DNA of 64,000 nucleotides from Saccharomonospora marina XMU15 (GCF_000244955.1 NZ_CM001439.1:4014643-4078642); one strand, 5' to 3'; shown: positions 45,214 to 52,954, numbered from the stretch's first letter. Notes: generated by a model not told the origin, from the letters alone. Made by a program: numbers and translations.

Positions 45214-46443
45214 CTACCAGTACTGCTGCCGTTTCCCGTCGGTGTCGGCCACGAAGATGACCGCGTCGGCGCACGCCAGGTCCGCCGGACCGAGCGGGAT
45301 GTGGCCGCGCACGATCTCCTTGCCCGCGCCGATATCGGCGGCAAGCGCGGCACGCAACGCCGGTGCCGGGAACAGCGCACGGCGGTCGGTCGCCTCGGCC
45401 AGCGCGCCCTGCAGCGTGCCCGGATCGCTGTGCGGGTCGGCGTCGGTCGCGACGAAAACGTAGCCCTCGCCGAGGGCGAGAGCCACCATCGCGCCCGCGC
45501 TGCTCCAGCTCACTTCTTCCTTCCGCCCGTCCTCGCCCACCGGCATGCGCGAGCTCGCCCGCTGCAGGTGCACGTTGTGCGCGAACACCAGGCTCGGCCC
45601 GCGTCGCCGCTCCCGCGCGACGATCGCGAGCAGGTTGTCCGCCATCAGCTCCGCGCGCAGGCTGAGCAGGGTCGCGATGCGGTCGGGTGCCGCAGTGGCC
45701 ATGGCCGCGTGAAAGCGCAGCAGGCCCTGCGCGGTGCGCGCGTGCGCGGCGGCGTCGTCGTAGCCGTCCGGGTCGGCGGGACGCAGGCTTGGCGCCGCGC
45801 GACGCAGCGCGCTGGCGAGGTCGTCGGCGACGACACGCAGTGCGCGAGCCCGGTCGGAGTCGCCGATGGAGGCCGAAGGGTCGAACATGGCCGCCTCATT
45901 GGTCCACTCCGCCTCGTCGCCGAGCAGCGCGTCGAGGTCACGCGCCGAGCCCGGCCGCAGCGAGGCGGGCAGGTAGTTGTTCACTTCGGACAGTGCACGT
46001 CGCGGGCTCGGCGCACCCGAGGACTCCACCGGCGCGTCGAAACCGTAGAAGCGAACCCGCTCCCGCGGGGCGCGGTCGGCGTTGTGAGCCCGCAGCCACT
46101 CCAGGAGTTCGCGATTGCCCGGCACGTTGCCGAACCCGTGGCTGAACCCCGTTGCGAGCACCGTGTCGATCTCCACGGCCGACCCTGTCACGTAACCGTC
46201 CACAACGGACGCGGCGAAGCAGTCGGTTTCCAGCACGATCGAGAGGAAGCCGCGCTCGACGAGGTGTTCGAGAAGTTCGTTTCGCAGCAACGGAAACGCC
46301 GCGATTCCGTGTGTCGGCTCGCCGAGAGCCAGCAGGGCAGGCGGTCGCGTTCGCGCGGCGAGCAGTTCGTCGACGGCGCGGCCCAGGCTCGCGGGATCGT
46401 CGAGTTGGCGGGCGAGCGCGCGCAGTGACGTGGCAGTGGACAT
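45214..46443 (-). CDS. Erythromycin-esterase-family protein
   Basis: A 409-residue EreA/EreB-like hydrolase. The catalytic-site blocks are present: ALGEPTHGIAAFPLLR (Glu/His), IVLETDCF (Glu) and VFAHNVHLQR (His). Length matches the family. True Ere enzymes open macrolide lactones; many relatives have unknown substrates, so resistance should not be assumed. It is divergent from a double-HTH MerR gene, and a 7-bp inverted repeat between them suggests MerR control. Confidence 0.85.
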   Translation of the reverse strand: MSTATSLRALARQLDDPASLGRAVDELLAARTRPPALLALGEPTHGIAAFPLLRNELLEHLVERGFLSIVLETDCFAASVVDGYVTGSAVEIDTVLATGFSHGFGNVPGNRELLEWLRAHNADRAPRERVRFYGFDAPVESSGAPSPRRALSEVNNYLPASLRPGSARDLDALLGDEAEWTNEAAMFDPSASIGDSDRARALRVVADDLASALRRAAPSLRPADPDGYDDAAAHARTAQGLLRFHAAMATAAPDRIATLLSLRAELMADNLLAIVARERRRGPSLVFAHNVHLQRASSRMPVGEDGRKEEVSWSSAGAMVALALGEGYVFVATDADPHSDPGTLQGALAEATDRRALFPAPALRAALAADIGAGKEIVRGHIPLGPADLACADAVIFVADTDGKRQQYW

Positions 46444-46518
46444 GGGCGATCCTTTCCGAAATCGGTCGCCCTCGACAGTATCGTTGAAGAATCGAGTGAA
46501 ACTTGTCCAACGCTCACC

Positions 46519-46542
46519 TGAGGTTGATAGCCTGGAACCTCA
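46519..46542. promoter_or_regulatory. Inverted repeat upstream of the double-HTH MerR gene
   Basis: TGAGGTT (46519-46525) and AACCTCA (46536-46542) are perfect arms around 10 bases. The repeat lies 15 bases before the TTG start at 46557 and 76 bases from the divergent esterase start. It fits an operator for the adjacent MerR protein. Confidence 0.5.
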
Positions 46543-46556
46543 ATCGGAGGTACAGG

Positions 46557-47255
46557 TTGCGACCCATCGATCTCGCCCGGGAACACGGGTTGTCCCCGCA
46601 GGCGATCCGCAACTACGAAGCCGCGGGCGTGTTCCCTCCGACACGGCGCAGCCCGACCGGCTACCGGCGCTACACGCCCCTGCACGCGCAGGCCCTGCGC
46701 GCCTTCCTCGCGCTTCGCGGCGGCCACGGGCATCAGCGGGCACTTGAGATCATGCGCGCGACCAACCGTGGCGACACCGACTCCGCCTACCGGCTCATCG
46801 ACGCCACCCACGTCCGGCTGCGAGCCGAGCGGGACACCCGTGCCGAGGTCGCGGCCTCGCTGAGCAGCCTGTCCACCACGACACCCACCGCCGTTCGCGG
46901 TGGGCCACTGACGGTAGGGCAACTCGCACGCCGCCTCGGTGTGCACCCGGCGACGCTACGCAGCTGGGAAGCCCACGACATCCTGCGCCCCGAACGAGAC
47001 CGAACCACCGGGTACCGCCAGTACGGGCCGGAATGCGTGCGTGACGCCGAGATCGCGCGCCAACTACGCAGAGGCGGATACCCGCTGCACCAGGTCGAGC
47101 GGTTCCTCCGGTCGTTGCGTGAGGCTGGCGGGGCGGAGGCGCTGAGCGCCTTCCTGGACTCCTGGCAGTCGCGGCTCACCACGCGCAGCCGGAACCTGCT
47201 CGCGGGCGCGGCCCAACTCGATGCCTTCCTCACCATGCTCGAGCAGCGGCGGTAG
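46557..47255 (+). CDS. MerR-family regulator with two HTH domains (TioE-like)
   Basis: A 232-residue regulator with two MerR-type winged HTH segments. The first is residues 1-65 (IDLAREHGLSPQAIRNYEAAGVFPPTRRSPTGYRRY). The second is about 122-185 (LTVGQLARRLGVHPATLRSWEAHDILRPERDRTTGYRQYGP). A linker of some 50 residues lies between. The TTG at 46557 is preceded by GGAGG with 6-base spacing. Tandem HTH MerR proteins are uncommon; the TioE group sits beside antibiotic-resistance genes. Its likely target is the divergent erythromycin-esterase homologue. Confidence 0.85.
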   Translation: MRPIDLAREHGLSPQAIRNYEAAGVFPPTRRSPTGYRRYTPLHAQALRAFLALRGGHGHQRALEIMRATNRGDTDSAYRLIDATHVRLRAERDTRAEVAASLSSLSTTTPTAVRGGPLTVGQLARRLGVHPATLRSWEAHDILRPERDRTTGYRQYGPECVRDAEIARQLRRGGYPLHQVERFLRSLREAGGAEALSAFLDSWQSRLTTRSRNLLAGAAQLDAFLTMLEQRR

Positions 47256-47266
47256 CGATCGACCCA

Positions 47267-47300
47267 CGCCCGGCCCGACCCCGTCGTGCCGGGCCGGGCG
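47267..47300. terminator. Bidirectional terminator
   Basis: CGCCCGGCCCG (47267-47277) pairs with CGGGCCGGGCG (47290-47300) around a 12-base loop. It lies between the convergent ends of the double-HTH MerR gene and the second CMD gene. Confidence 0.7.
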
Positions 47301-47317
47301 GGCGATTCGGCAGCCGA

Positions 47318-47812
47318 TCAGTGCTGCAGGCTGTCCTGCATCGCGGCCAGCATGCCGGGCTCGTAGGACCCTGCCGGGTTGCGCACGCTGACGTTGAGCC
47401 GGTTGGCCGCGTTCACGAGTGCGACGAGGCAGACGAGCGCGGCGATCCGGTCCTCGTCGTAGTGCTCGCGCGCCTGCGCCCAGGTCTCGTCCGACACGCC
47501 GTGGTGGCCGTCGGCCAGCCGGGTGGCCTCCTCTGCGAGTGCCAGCGCGGCCCGCTCGGCCTCGGTGAAGACGGTGGCCTCCCGCCAGGCGGCGACCAGG
47601 TTGAGCCGGGTCGCGGATTCCCCCGCGTGCGCGGCCTCCTTGGTGTGCATGTCGACGCAGAAGGCGCAGCCGTTGATCTGGCTGGTGCGCAGCGCCACCA
47701 GTTCCTGCAGGTTCTTCGGCAGCGACTGCTCGACCACCTGGCCCGCGGCGGCGAACCGCTTGCCGAACCTGGTCGCGATCTCGTTCGCCATCAGATTGAT
47801 CCGGGGTTGCAT
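47318..47812 (-). CDS. Carboxymuconolactone decarboxylase/AhpD-family protein, copy 2
   Basis: A 164-residue paralogue of the CMD protein at 38453. The redox motif is CAFC in INGCAFCVDMHTKEA, with the same downstream layout (AWREATVFTEAERAALALAEE, NAANRLNVSVRNPAGSYEPG). I chose the ATG at 47812, with GGAGG 8 bases upstream; a GTG at 47827 would add five residues. It is divergent from the second ECF sigma gene. TGTCACA followed after 16 bases by CATC lies upstream, close to the published ECF41 promoter consensus. Confidence 0.88.
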   Translation of the reverse strand: MQPRINLMANEIATRFGKRFAAAGQVVEQSLPKNLQELVALRTSQINGCAFCVDMHTKEAAHAGESATRLNLVAAWREATVFTEAERAALALAEEATRLADGHHGVSDETWAQAREHYDEDRIAALVCLVALVNAANRLNVSVRNPAGSYEPGMLAAMQDSLQH

Positions 47813-47851
47813 GATGTCGTCCTCCACTTCGGTGGTATGTGACGAACACCA

Positions 47852-47878
47852 GATGCCACCCGCCCGCCTTCTGTGACA
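47852..47878 (-). promoter_or_regulatory. Predicted ECF41 promoter of the second CMD gene
   Basis: On the minus strand TGTCACA (47878-47872), 16 bases, then CATC (47855-47852). ECF41 promoters are described as TGTCACA then CGTC. It lies 40 bases before the ATG at 47812. Confidence 0.6.
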
Positions 47879-47923
47879 GCGCGCCGCGATGACGCACGCC
47901 GCCAGGTCCGGTCACGATGTCGA

Positions 47924-47950
47924 TGTCACAACGGCGCCGGGCACGGTGTC
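47924..47950 (+). promoter_or_regulatory. Predicted ECF41 promoter of sigma-2
   Basis: TGTCACA at 47924-47930, 16 bases, then TGTC at 47947-47950. The -35 is identical to the one driving the divergent CMD gene and the spacing is the same, suggesting autoregulation by sigma-2. Confidence 0.6.
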
Positions 47951-47987
47951 CGGTGGGTGACACAGTCGGATGCGAACAGGAGCAATC

Positions 47988-48926
47988 ATGGTCGGCACTC
48001 CGCGAACCACGCCCGACGATCGCGGCGGGGACCCCGACCGCGACAACCGCCCCGACCGGGCCACCGAGGCCTTTCTCGCCCACCGCAACCTGTTGTTCAC
48101 CGTCGCCTACGAGATGCTCGGCCTCGCCGCCGACGCGGAGGACGTTCTCCAGGAAACCTGGCTGCGCTGGGCAAGCGTCGATCTGGACACGGTGCGGGAC
48201 GAGCGCGCCTATCTCGTCCGGATCACCACCCGGCAGGCGCTCAACCGGCTGCGCACCCTTCGCAGGCGCAAGGAGTCCTACGTCGGCCAGTGGTTGCCCG
48301 CACCGCTGCTCACCGCGCCGGACGTGGCCGAGGACGTGGAGTTGGCCGACAGCGTCTCGATGGCGATGCTGCTGGTGCTGGAGACGCTCGCGCCGACCGA
48401 GCGGGCGGTGTTCGTGCTGCGTGAGGTGTTCGCCTTCGACTACGGCGAGATCGCCGAAGCCGTCGACAAGAGCCCCGCCGCGGTACGGCAGATCGCTCAC
48501 CGGGCGCGGGAGCACGTCGCCGCACGCCGCCCGCGAGGGGTCGTTTCACCGGAGGACGTCCGCGGCGCGCTGGACGCGTTCCAGCGCGCGGTCGAGACCG
48601 GCGACCTGCGGCCGCTGCTGGACCTCCTCGCCCCCGACGTCGTGCTCCTCGGCGACGGCGGCGGAATCAAACAGGCGGTGCCGCGCCCCGTCGTGGGTGC
48701 CGACAAGGTGGCGCGCCTGCTCGCGGCCGGGCTCAGCCGGATCACCGAGGCGTCGCTGCGGCCTGCGCAGGTCAACGGCTACCCGGCGCTGATCCTGAAA
48801 CTGGACGGCGAGATCGACAGCGTTGTGGCGTTGCGGATCGACGACGGCCTCATCACCGGGCTCTACACCGTGCGCAACCCCGAGAAGCTGTCGCACATGG
48901 AGCGGGAGACGCTACTGCGCCGCTGA
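47988..48926 (+). CDS. ECF41-type sigma factor
   Basis: A 312-residue sigma factor with region 2 (AHRNLLFTVAYEMLGLAADAEDVLQETWLRW), region 4 (LETLAPTERAVFVLREVFAFDYGEIAEAVDKSPAAVRQIAHRAREHV) and a SnoaL-like C-terminal domain. Both ECF41 signatures are present: WLPAP after region 2 and NPEKL near the C-terminus. In this group the C-terminal domain acts as a built-in regulator. AGGAG lies 5 bases before the ATG at 47988. The gene is divergent from its usual CMD partner. Confidence 0.92.
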   Translation: MVGTPRTTPDDRGGDPDRDNRPDRATEAFLAHRNLLFTVAYEMLGLAADAEDVLQETWLRWASVDLDTVRDERAYLVRITTRQALNRLRTLRRRKESYVGQWLPAPLLTAPDVAEDVELADSVSMAMLLVLETLAPTERAVFVLREVFAFDYGEIAEAVDKSPAAVRQIAHRAREHVAARRPRGVVSPEDVRGALDAFQRAVETGDLRPLLDLLAPDVVLLGDGGGIKQAVPRPVVGADKVARLLAAGLSRITEASLRPAQVNGYPALILKLDGEIDSVVALRIDDGLITGLYTVRNPEKLSHMERETLLRR

Positions 48927-48948
48927 ATCGGCCCAGGCAAGAGCTTTG

Positions 48949-48968
48949 CCTTGCCGTCAACGGCAAGG
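48949..48968. promoter_or_regulatory. MerR operator of the merR-thioredoxin operon
   Basis: CCTTGCCGTCAACGGCAAGG has 9-bp perfect arms around CA. TTTGCC (48945-48950) and TACGCT (48971-48976) flank it as -35 and -10 with a 20-base spacer, the elongated MerR layout. The -10 ends 7 bases before the ATG at 48984, so transcription probably starts at the start codon. Confidence 0.75.
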
Positions 48969-48983
48969 TTTACGCTCGCTCGC

Positions 48984-49385
48984 ATGCGGATCGGCGAATT
49001 GGCCAGGAAGGCCGGCATGACCACCCGCGCCCTGCGGTTCTACGAGGAGCAGGGCCTGCTCGGCGCGCGGCGCGCCGCCAACGGCTACCGGGAGTACGAC
49101 GAGGACGACTACCGGCTGGTCACCGAGATCCAGCGGCTGCGAGCCATCGGGCTCAGCCTGGACGAAACCAGGCCGTTCGTCGCCTGCCTACGCGCGGGCC
49201 ACGAGACCGGCGACTCCTGCTCCGAGTCGATCGAGGTCTACCAGCGCAAACTCGCCGAGGTGGATACCTGCCTCGAGAAGCTGCACTCGGCGAGGGAAGG
49301 CCTGCTCGCCAAGTTGGCCGAGGCGCTCTCGCGGCAACCCGACCCGTGCCGCGTGCAGGCACCGAACCCGGCGGAGAACCTCTGA
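48984..49385 (+). CDS. MerR-family regulator
   Basis: A 133-residue regulator. The HTH is standard (MRIGELARKAGMTTRALRFYEEQGLLGARRAANGYREY), followed by the dimer helix. Cysteines occur at FVACLRAG, GDSCSES, DTCLEK and DPCRV. There is no SoxR [2Fe-2S] motif, so thiol redox or a metal or electrophile could be sensed. The gene ends in TGATG, overlapping the thioredoxin start. It should activate its own operon through the palindrome upstream. Confidence 0.88.
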   Translation: MRIGELARKAGMTTRALRFYEEQGLLGARRAANGYREYDEDDYRLVTEIQRLRAIGLSLDETRPFVACLRAGHETGDSCSESIEVYQRKLAEVDTCLEKLHSAREGLLAKLAEALSRQPDPCRVQAPNPAENL

Positions 49386-49732
49386 TGCCGTCGACAAGCC
49401 ATCCCGGCGAGTTGCTCGCCGTCACCGACGACACGTTCGAGCGTGAGGTGCTGCGGCACGACGTACCCGTGCTGGTCGACTTCTGGGCGCAGTGGTGCCC
49501 GCCGTGCCACATGATCGCTCCGGTGCTGGCCGAGATCGCGAGCGAGCGGCAGGGCTCCCTCGCCATCCGCAAGCTCAACACCGACGAGAACCCGGTCACC
49601 GCGCGCGACTACCACGTGATGTCACTGCCGACGCTCGTGCTGTTTCGCCGGGGCAGGGCAGTGACCACGTTCGTCGGTGCCCGGCCGAAGGCGCGACTGT
49701 TGAAGGAACTGGACGACGCGCTACGCGACTGA
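49385..49732 (+). CDS. Thioredoxin with WCPPC active site
   Basis: A 115-residue thioredoxin. The active site is WCPPC (residues 37-41) instead of the usual WCGPC; the cis-Pro loop SLPTLVLFRRG is conserved. A Pro in place of Gly usually raises redox potential and appears in more oxidising or specialised thioredoxins. It overlaps the MerR gene (TGATG), so it is part of a MerR-controlled redox operon. Confidence 0.9.
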   Translation: MPSTSHPGELLAVTDDTFEREVLRHDVPVLVDFWAQWCPPCHMIAPVLAEIASERQGSLAIRKLNTDENPVTARDYHVMSLPTLVLFRRGRAVTTFVGARPKARLLKELDDALRD

Positions 49733-49772
49733 GCACGCCGTGGCGGCGGGGCGCACGTGGATACGAGCGCAC

Positions 49773-49843
49773 AACTCGCGGGCCTGGGCGGGGAACTCGC
49801 GGGCGGGAACGCAGAACTCGCGGGCCTGGGAGGGGGACTCGCG
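49773..49843. repeat. 21-bp tandem repeat
   Basis: Units begin AACTCGCGGGC at 49773, 49794 and 49815, and a partial fourth at 49836 (GACTCGCG). Units one and three are nearly identical; unit two differs in its second half. It fills the gap between the convergent thioredoxin and ArsR-GNAT genes. Similar GAACTCGCGGG repeats are frequent intergenic elements in relatives, from memory. Confidence 0.8.
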
Positions 49844-50719
49844 CTAGTCGCAGTCACAGTCGGGGGTTCGGGTACAGGTGGCGTTGACGCTGTCGGCTCG
49901 GCGTTCCAGCAGCACGGTGTCGTGCCAGACGCCGTCGCGCTCGGCGATGCGTTCCCGGATACCGACGGTGCGGTAGCCCGCGCTGTGGTGCAGGCCGATG
50001 CTCGCGCGGTTCTCGGTGAACACCGAGGTCTGCAACGTCCACAGCCCGGCGCGGTCGGCCTCGACCACCTGGGTGCGCAGCAGCGACTTGCCGACTCCCC
50101 TGCCCCGGTAGGCCGCACCGACGTAGACCGAACTCTCCGCGACCCCGGCGTAGCACTCCCGGTCCGACACCGGCCGCAGCGCGGTCCAGCCGACCACCTC
50201 GCCGCCGATCTCGGCCACCCAGCGGTGGCCGGGCAGCCAGGCCGCGTCCAGCCGCTCCGCGCTCGGCACCGAGGTCTCGAAGGTCGCCACGCCGGTGGCG
50301 ATGCCCTCCGCGTAGATGTCGCGTACGGCGGGCCAGTCGGCGGGTCGCAGCGCGCGCACGAGCACGTCGTCGGGCACGTCCTCCGGGCAGCACGGGCGGG
50401 CGAGCATGCCCATCACCACGTCGGCGGCGTGCGGCAGCCCGGTGCAGCACGCCTCGTTGATCGTCACCCTCGTCGTGGTCCCCTCCTTGTGCAGCCGAAG
50501 GAATCCGACGTCGGCGAGCTTTCGGACGTGGTGGGAGCAGGTGGACTGGCTGATGCCGAGCGACTCGGTGAGCGCGCCGACGGTGGTCCCGCCCGGCGCC
50601 ACCGCGACGGCGTGCAGCAGGCGGACCCGCGTCGGCTCGCCCAGGCAGGCGAACCACTGCGCGTAGGTCGCGGCCTCGCGGTCGGCAAGCAGCGACGAGT
50701 CGGTCGCGGCGGTCGTCAT
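49844..50719 (-). CDS. ArsR metalloregulator fused to a phosphinothricin/ArsN-type acetyltransferase
   Basis: A 291-residue fusion. Residues 18-120 are an ArsR repressor (FACLGEPTRVRLLHAVAVAPGGTTVGALTESLGISQSTCSHHVRKLADVGFL) with paired cysteines in NEACCTGLPHAADVVMG and ARPCCPED, a likely As(III) site. Residues 125-280 are a GNAT of the PAT/ArsN1 group (GVAESSVYVGAAYRGRGVGKSLLRTQVV, NRASIGLHHSAGYRTVGIRERIAERDGVWHDTVLLERR). The tail ends CTRTPDCDCD, adding three cysteines. ArsN1 enzymes acetylate arsinothricin or phosphinothricin. One polypeptide may both sense and detoxify. An ArsR-like operator lies upstream. Confidence 0.85.
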   Translation of the reverse strand: MTTAATDSSLLADREAATYAQWFACLGEPTRVRLLHAVAVAPGGTTVGALTESLGISQSTCSHHVRKLADVGFLRLHKEGTTTRVTINEACCTGLPHAADVVMGMLARPCCPEDVPDDVLVRALRPADWPAVRDIYAEGIATGVATFETSVPSAERLDAAWLPGHRWVAEIGGEVVGWTALRPVSDRECYAGVAESSVYVGAAYRGRGVGKSLLRTQVVEADRAGLWTLQTSVFTENRASIGLHHSAGYRTVGIRERIAERDGVWHDTVLLERRADSVNATCTRTPDCDCD

Positions 50720-50751
50720 GACCCCATGATCTAACGCCGGCGACCGCCCCG

Positions 50752-50763
50752 TCAATCGATTGA
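50752..50763. promoter_or_regulatory. ArsR-like operator
   Basis: TCAATCGATTGA is a perfect 12-bp palindrome 33 bases upstream of the ATG at 50719. ATCAA-N6-TTGAT is the usual ArsR half-site pattern, closely matched here. A second ATCGAT follows at 50765-50770. Confidence 0.6.
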
Positions 50764-50792
50764 CATCGATATAATCGCCGGTCTCGCGGCGG

Positions 50793-51971
50793 CTACGTGG
50801 CCGGTATCCGCTCGGCGCGGCAGAAGAACGCCACCGGCGACCGGCCGATCCGGGTCAGCACCACGCTGGCCTCGTTCGGGCCGTGCGGCTTGAGTCTGCG
50901 ACGCAGCACGTTCGGGTCGATGTCCAGGCCGCGCACCAGGATCTCCACCCTGCCCACCTGGTGCCTGCGCAGCGTCGCGCGCAGCGTCTTCTCGCTGTAG
51001 CCCTCGAACTCCAGCACCCGGAAGGCACGCACGCCGGGCGGCGGTTCGTCGCCGCTGAGGTAGGCGATGCGCTCGTCGAGTTGCCACAGCCCGTGACGGG
51101 CAGCGTAGTGGCGTACCAGCCCGGCCCGTACCACGGCACCGTCCGGATCGATGATCCATTCCCCCGGCTCGGCGACAACGGCGTCGTCGGGGTCGGCGTC
51201 GGTGACGGACCAGCGGGTGCCGTCCGAGCGCAGCACCGTCGCCCTGCGCGAGGCCGACGCGAGGCCCGCGCTCCACAGGCACGCCTCGCGGACCTGGCCG
51301 TCGAGGGAGATCAGCTCCACCTCGGCCGCCCACGGCACCGCGGCGGGGTCGATGCCCGGCGCGGTCTTCACCGCCAGGTCCGCACCCGCGTACACCGAAG
51401 CCAGCTCGTCCAACGCGGGCACGAAGTCCCTCGGCCTCCAGGTGCGCCTGCCTGCCACGTCCCGGCGGGCCGGATCGGCCACCACGACGCAGCCCCTGGT
51501 CGCCGGGGCCAGCGCGTCGGCCCGTGCCAGCAGCGGATCGACCGCCTCGACCGCGCAGTTGTGGCCCGCCATCGCCAGCCGGACGGCATCGATGTCCGAA
51601 CCCACGCAGCGGCTCGCCGACCTCGCCAGCCACACCAGGTCCGCCCCGATCGAGCACGTCACGTCGTGCACGTCCCGGCCCGCGAGGCGACCGGCGCGGT
51701 ACTCGGCCACCGCGGTGGGGGTGGCCTGTTGCAGCGCGTCCTCGGTGAACAGCCACCGCGCCGCGCCGCCGAGTTTTCGGTGCGCCTTCCTTCGCAGCAG
51801 CACCGTCTCCAGCACGGCGGCGTAACGCTCACCCACCGCCCGCCGCGCGGTGGCGACGTCGCTGAGCATGCTTTCGCCGGTCAACTCCAGCCCCTCGCAG
51901 GCGCCGACCGCCCGTTCGCCCTCGGGCGAGCGGAGGAAGGCGACGTCGTCGAGCGAGAAGGCGTAGGGCAA
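50793..51971 (-). CDS. THUMP-like/class I SAM methyltransferase (Rv3037c-like)
   Basis: A 392-residue protein. A helical N-terminus (AFSLDDVAFLRSPEGERAV) precedes a Rossmann methyltransferase core (VHDVTCSIGADLVWLARSASRCVGSDIDAVRLAMAGHN, then VVVADPARRD) and a C-terminal THUMP-like domain (VLEFEGYSEKTLRATLRRHQVGRVEILVRGLDIDPNVLRRRLK). Homologues are annotated as THUMP-like methyltransferases, possibly acting on RNA or on sugars. The TTG start adjoins the stop of the upstream methyltransferase. It is the left end of the conserved Rv3037c-Rv3041c-like operon. Confidence 0.85.
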   Translation of the reverse strand: MPYAFSLDDVAFLRSPEGERAVGACEGLELTGESMLSDVATARRAVGERYAAVLETVLLRRKAHRKLGGAARWLFTEDALQQATPTAVAEYRAGRLAGRDVHDVTCSIGADLVWLARSASRCVGSDIDAVRLAMAGHNCAVEAVDPLLARADALAPATRGCVVVADPARRDVAGRRTWRPRDFVPALDELASVYAGADLAVKTAPGIDPAAVPWAAEVELISLDGQVREACLWSAGLASASRRATVLRSDGTRWSVTDADPDDAVVAEPGEWIIDPDGAVVRAGLVRHYAARHGLWQLDERIAYLSGDEPPPGVRAFRVLEFEGYSEKTLRATLRRHQVGRVEILVRGLDIDPNVLRRRLKPHGPNEASVVLTRIGRSPVAFFCRAERIPAT

Positions 51972-52949
51972 CTACAGTTCCGTCGGCGCGGGCGGCTTGG
52001 TACCGGTGAGCATCACGTTGTAGAACAGCGAGCGCGGCAGCACCCGCGCCAGCAGTTTCCGGTCCAGCGCCGAAAGCCGCAACCACAGGTGGTAGGCGAA
52101 CAACCGCCACCGCACGGTGAGCCGCTGCGGCGGCACCGCTGCCTCGAACGTGCGGATCGGCCAGCCGACCAGCGCCGCGCTGAACTCGTCGGTCACCGCC
52201 CGCACGTACACCGCACCCGCGGCCAGCGCCGTGCGCTCCAGCTCGGCCGGGTCGAACGTGTGCAGGTCCACCACCGCCTCGAGCGCGGCGGCACGGGAGG
52301 ACTCGTCCAGTTCCTCCTGCGGCCGCCGCCAACCGCTCAGCGCGGGCAGCTTGGTCAGGTTGGTGGTGAGCCACCAGGTGAGCTGACCCAACCTGCGCGC
52401 GTAGAAGTCGCCGATGCGGGTGGGTTCTCCCGCGAACACGAACCTGCCGCCCGGCTTGAGCACCCGCAGCACCTCACCCAACGCCGCGGTCACGTCGGGG
52501 ATGTGGTGCAGTACGGCGTGCCCGACGACGAGGTCGAAGCTGTCGTCGGGGTAGGGGATGCGTTCGGCGTCGGCCACCCTGCCTTCGACGTCGAGCCCTA
52601 GGTTGCGGGCGTTGCGCAGCGCGACCTCCACCATGCCGGGCGAGAGGTCGGTCACGTACCCCTTCTTGATCACCCCACCCTGCATCAGGTTGAGCAGGAA
52701 GAACCCGGTGCCGCTACCCAGTTCCATCGCGGTCGGGTAGGGCTGGCCCGCCGTGCCCGCGACCGCCTCGAACACCTCGGTGGCGTAGGAGATGCAGCGC
52801 TCGTCGTAGGAGATCGACCACTTCTCGTCGTAGGTGCCCGCCTCCCAGTCGTGGTACAGCACGTTGGCGAGCTTGGGATCGTCGAAGGCCGCACGCACCT
52901 CCTCGGCACTGGCGTGCGGGTTGGGCGCGGGGTCGGACACCTGGGTCAC
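51972..52949 (-). CDS. Class I SAM-dependent methyltransferase (Rv3038c-like)
   Basis: A 325-residue methyltransferase with motif I MELGSGTGFFLLNLMQ, motif II VTDLSPGMVEVALRNARN and motif post-I PDDSFDLVVGHAVLHHIPDVTAALGEVLRVLKPGGRFVFAGEP. The C-terminal 120 residues are helical and basic. The GTG at 52949 is preceded by GAAGGGAAG, which lies in the end of the enoyl-CoA hydratase gene. It is part of a three-gene operon with that gene and the THUMP-like methyltransferase. The substrate is unknown. Confidence 0.88.
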   Translation of the reverse strand: MTQVSDPAPNPHASAEEVRAAFDDPKLANVLYHDWEAGTYDEKWSISYDERCISYATEVFEAVAGTAGQPYPTAMELGSGTGFFLLNLMQGGVIKKGYVTDLSPGMVEVALRNARNLGLDVEGRVADAERIPYPDDSFDLVVGHAVLHHIPDVTAALGEVLRVLKPGGRFVFAGEPTRIGDFYARRLGQLTWWLTTNLTKLPALSGWRRPQEELDESSRAAALEAVVDLHTFDPAELERTALAAGAVYVRAVTDEFSAALVGWPIRTFEAAVPPQRLTVRWRLFAYHLWLRLSALDRKLLARVLPRSLFYNVMLTGTKPPAPTEL

Positions 52950-52954
52950 GTCGG

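Noticed and set aside
46557-47255. Fusion or frameshift joining two MerR genes
   Set aside because: The tandem-HTH layout has one clean frame, a good ribosome site, and known relatives (TioE-like), so it is a genuine double-domain protein.
49773-49843. CRISPR-like repeat
   Set aside because: Units are contiguous 21-mers without unique spacers, and no cas gene is present.
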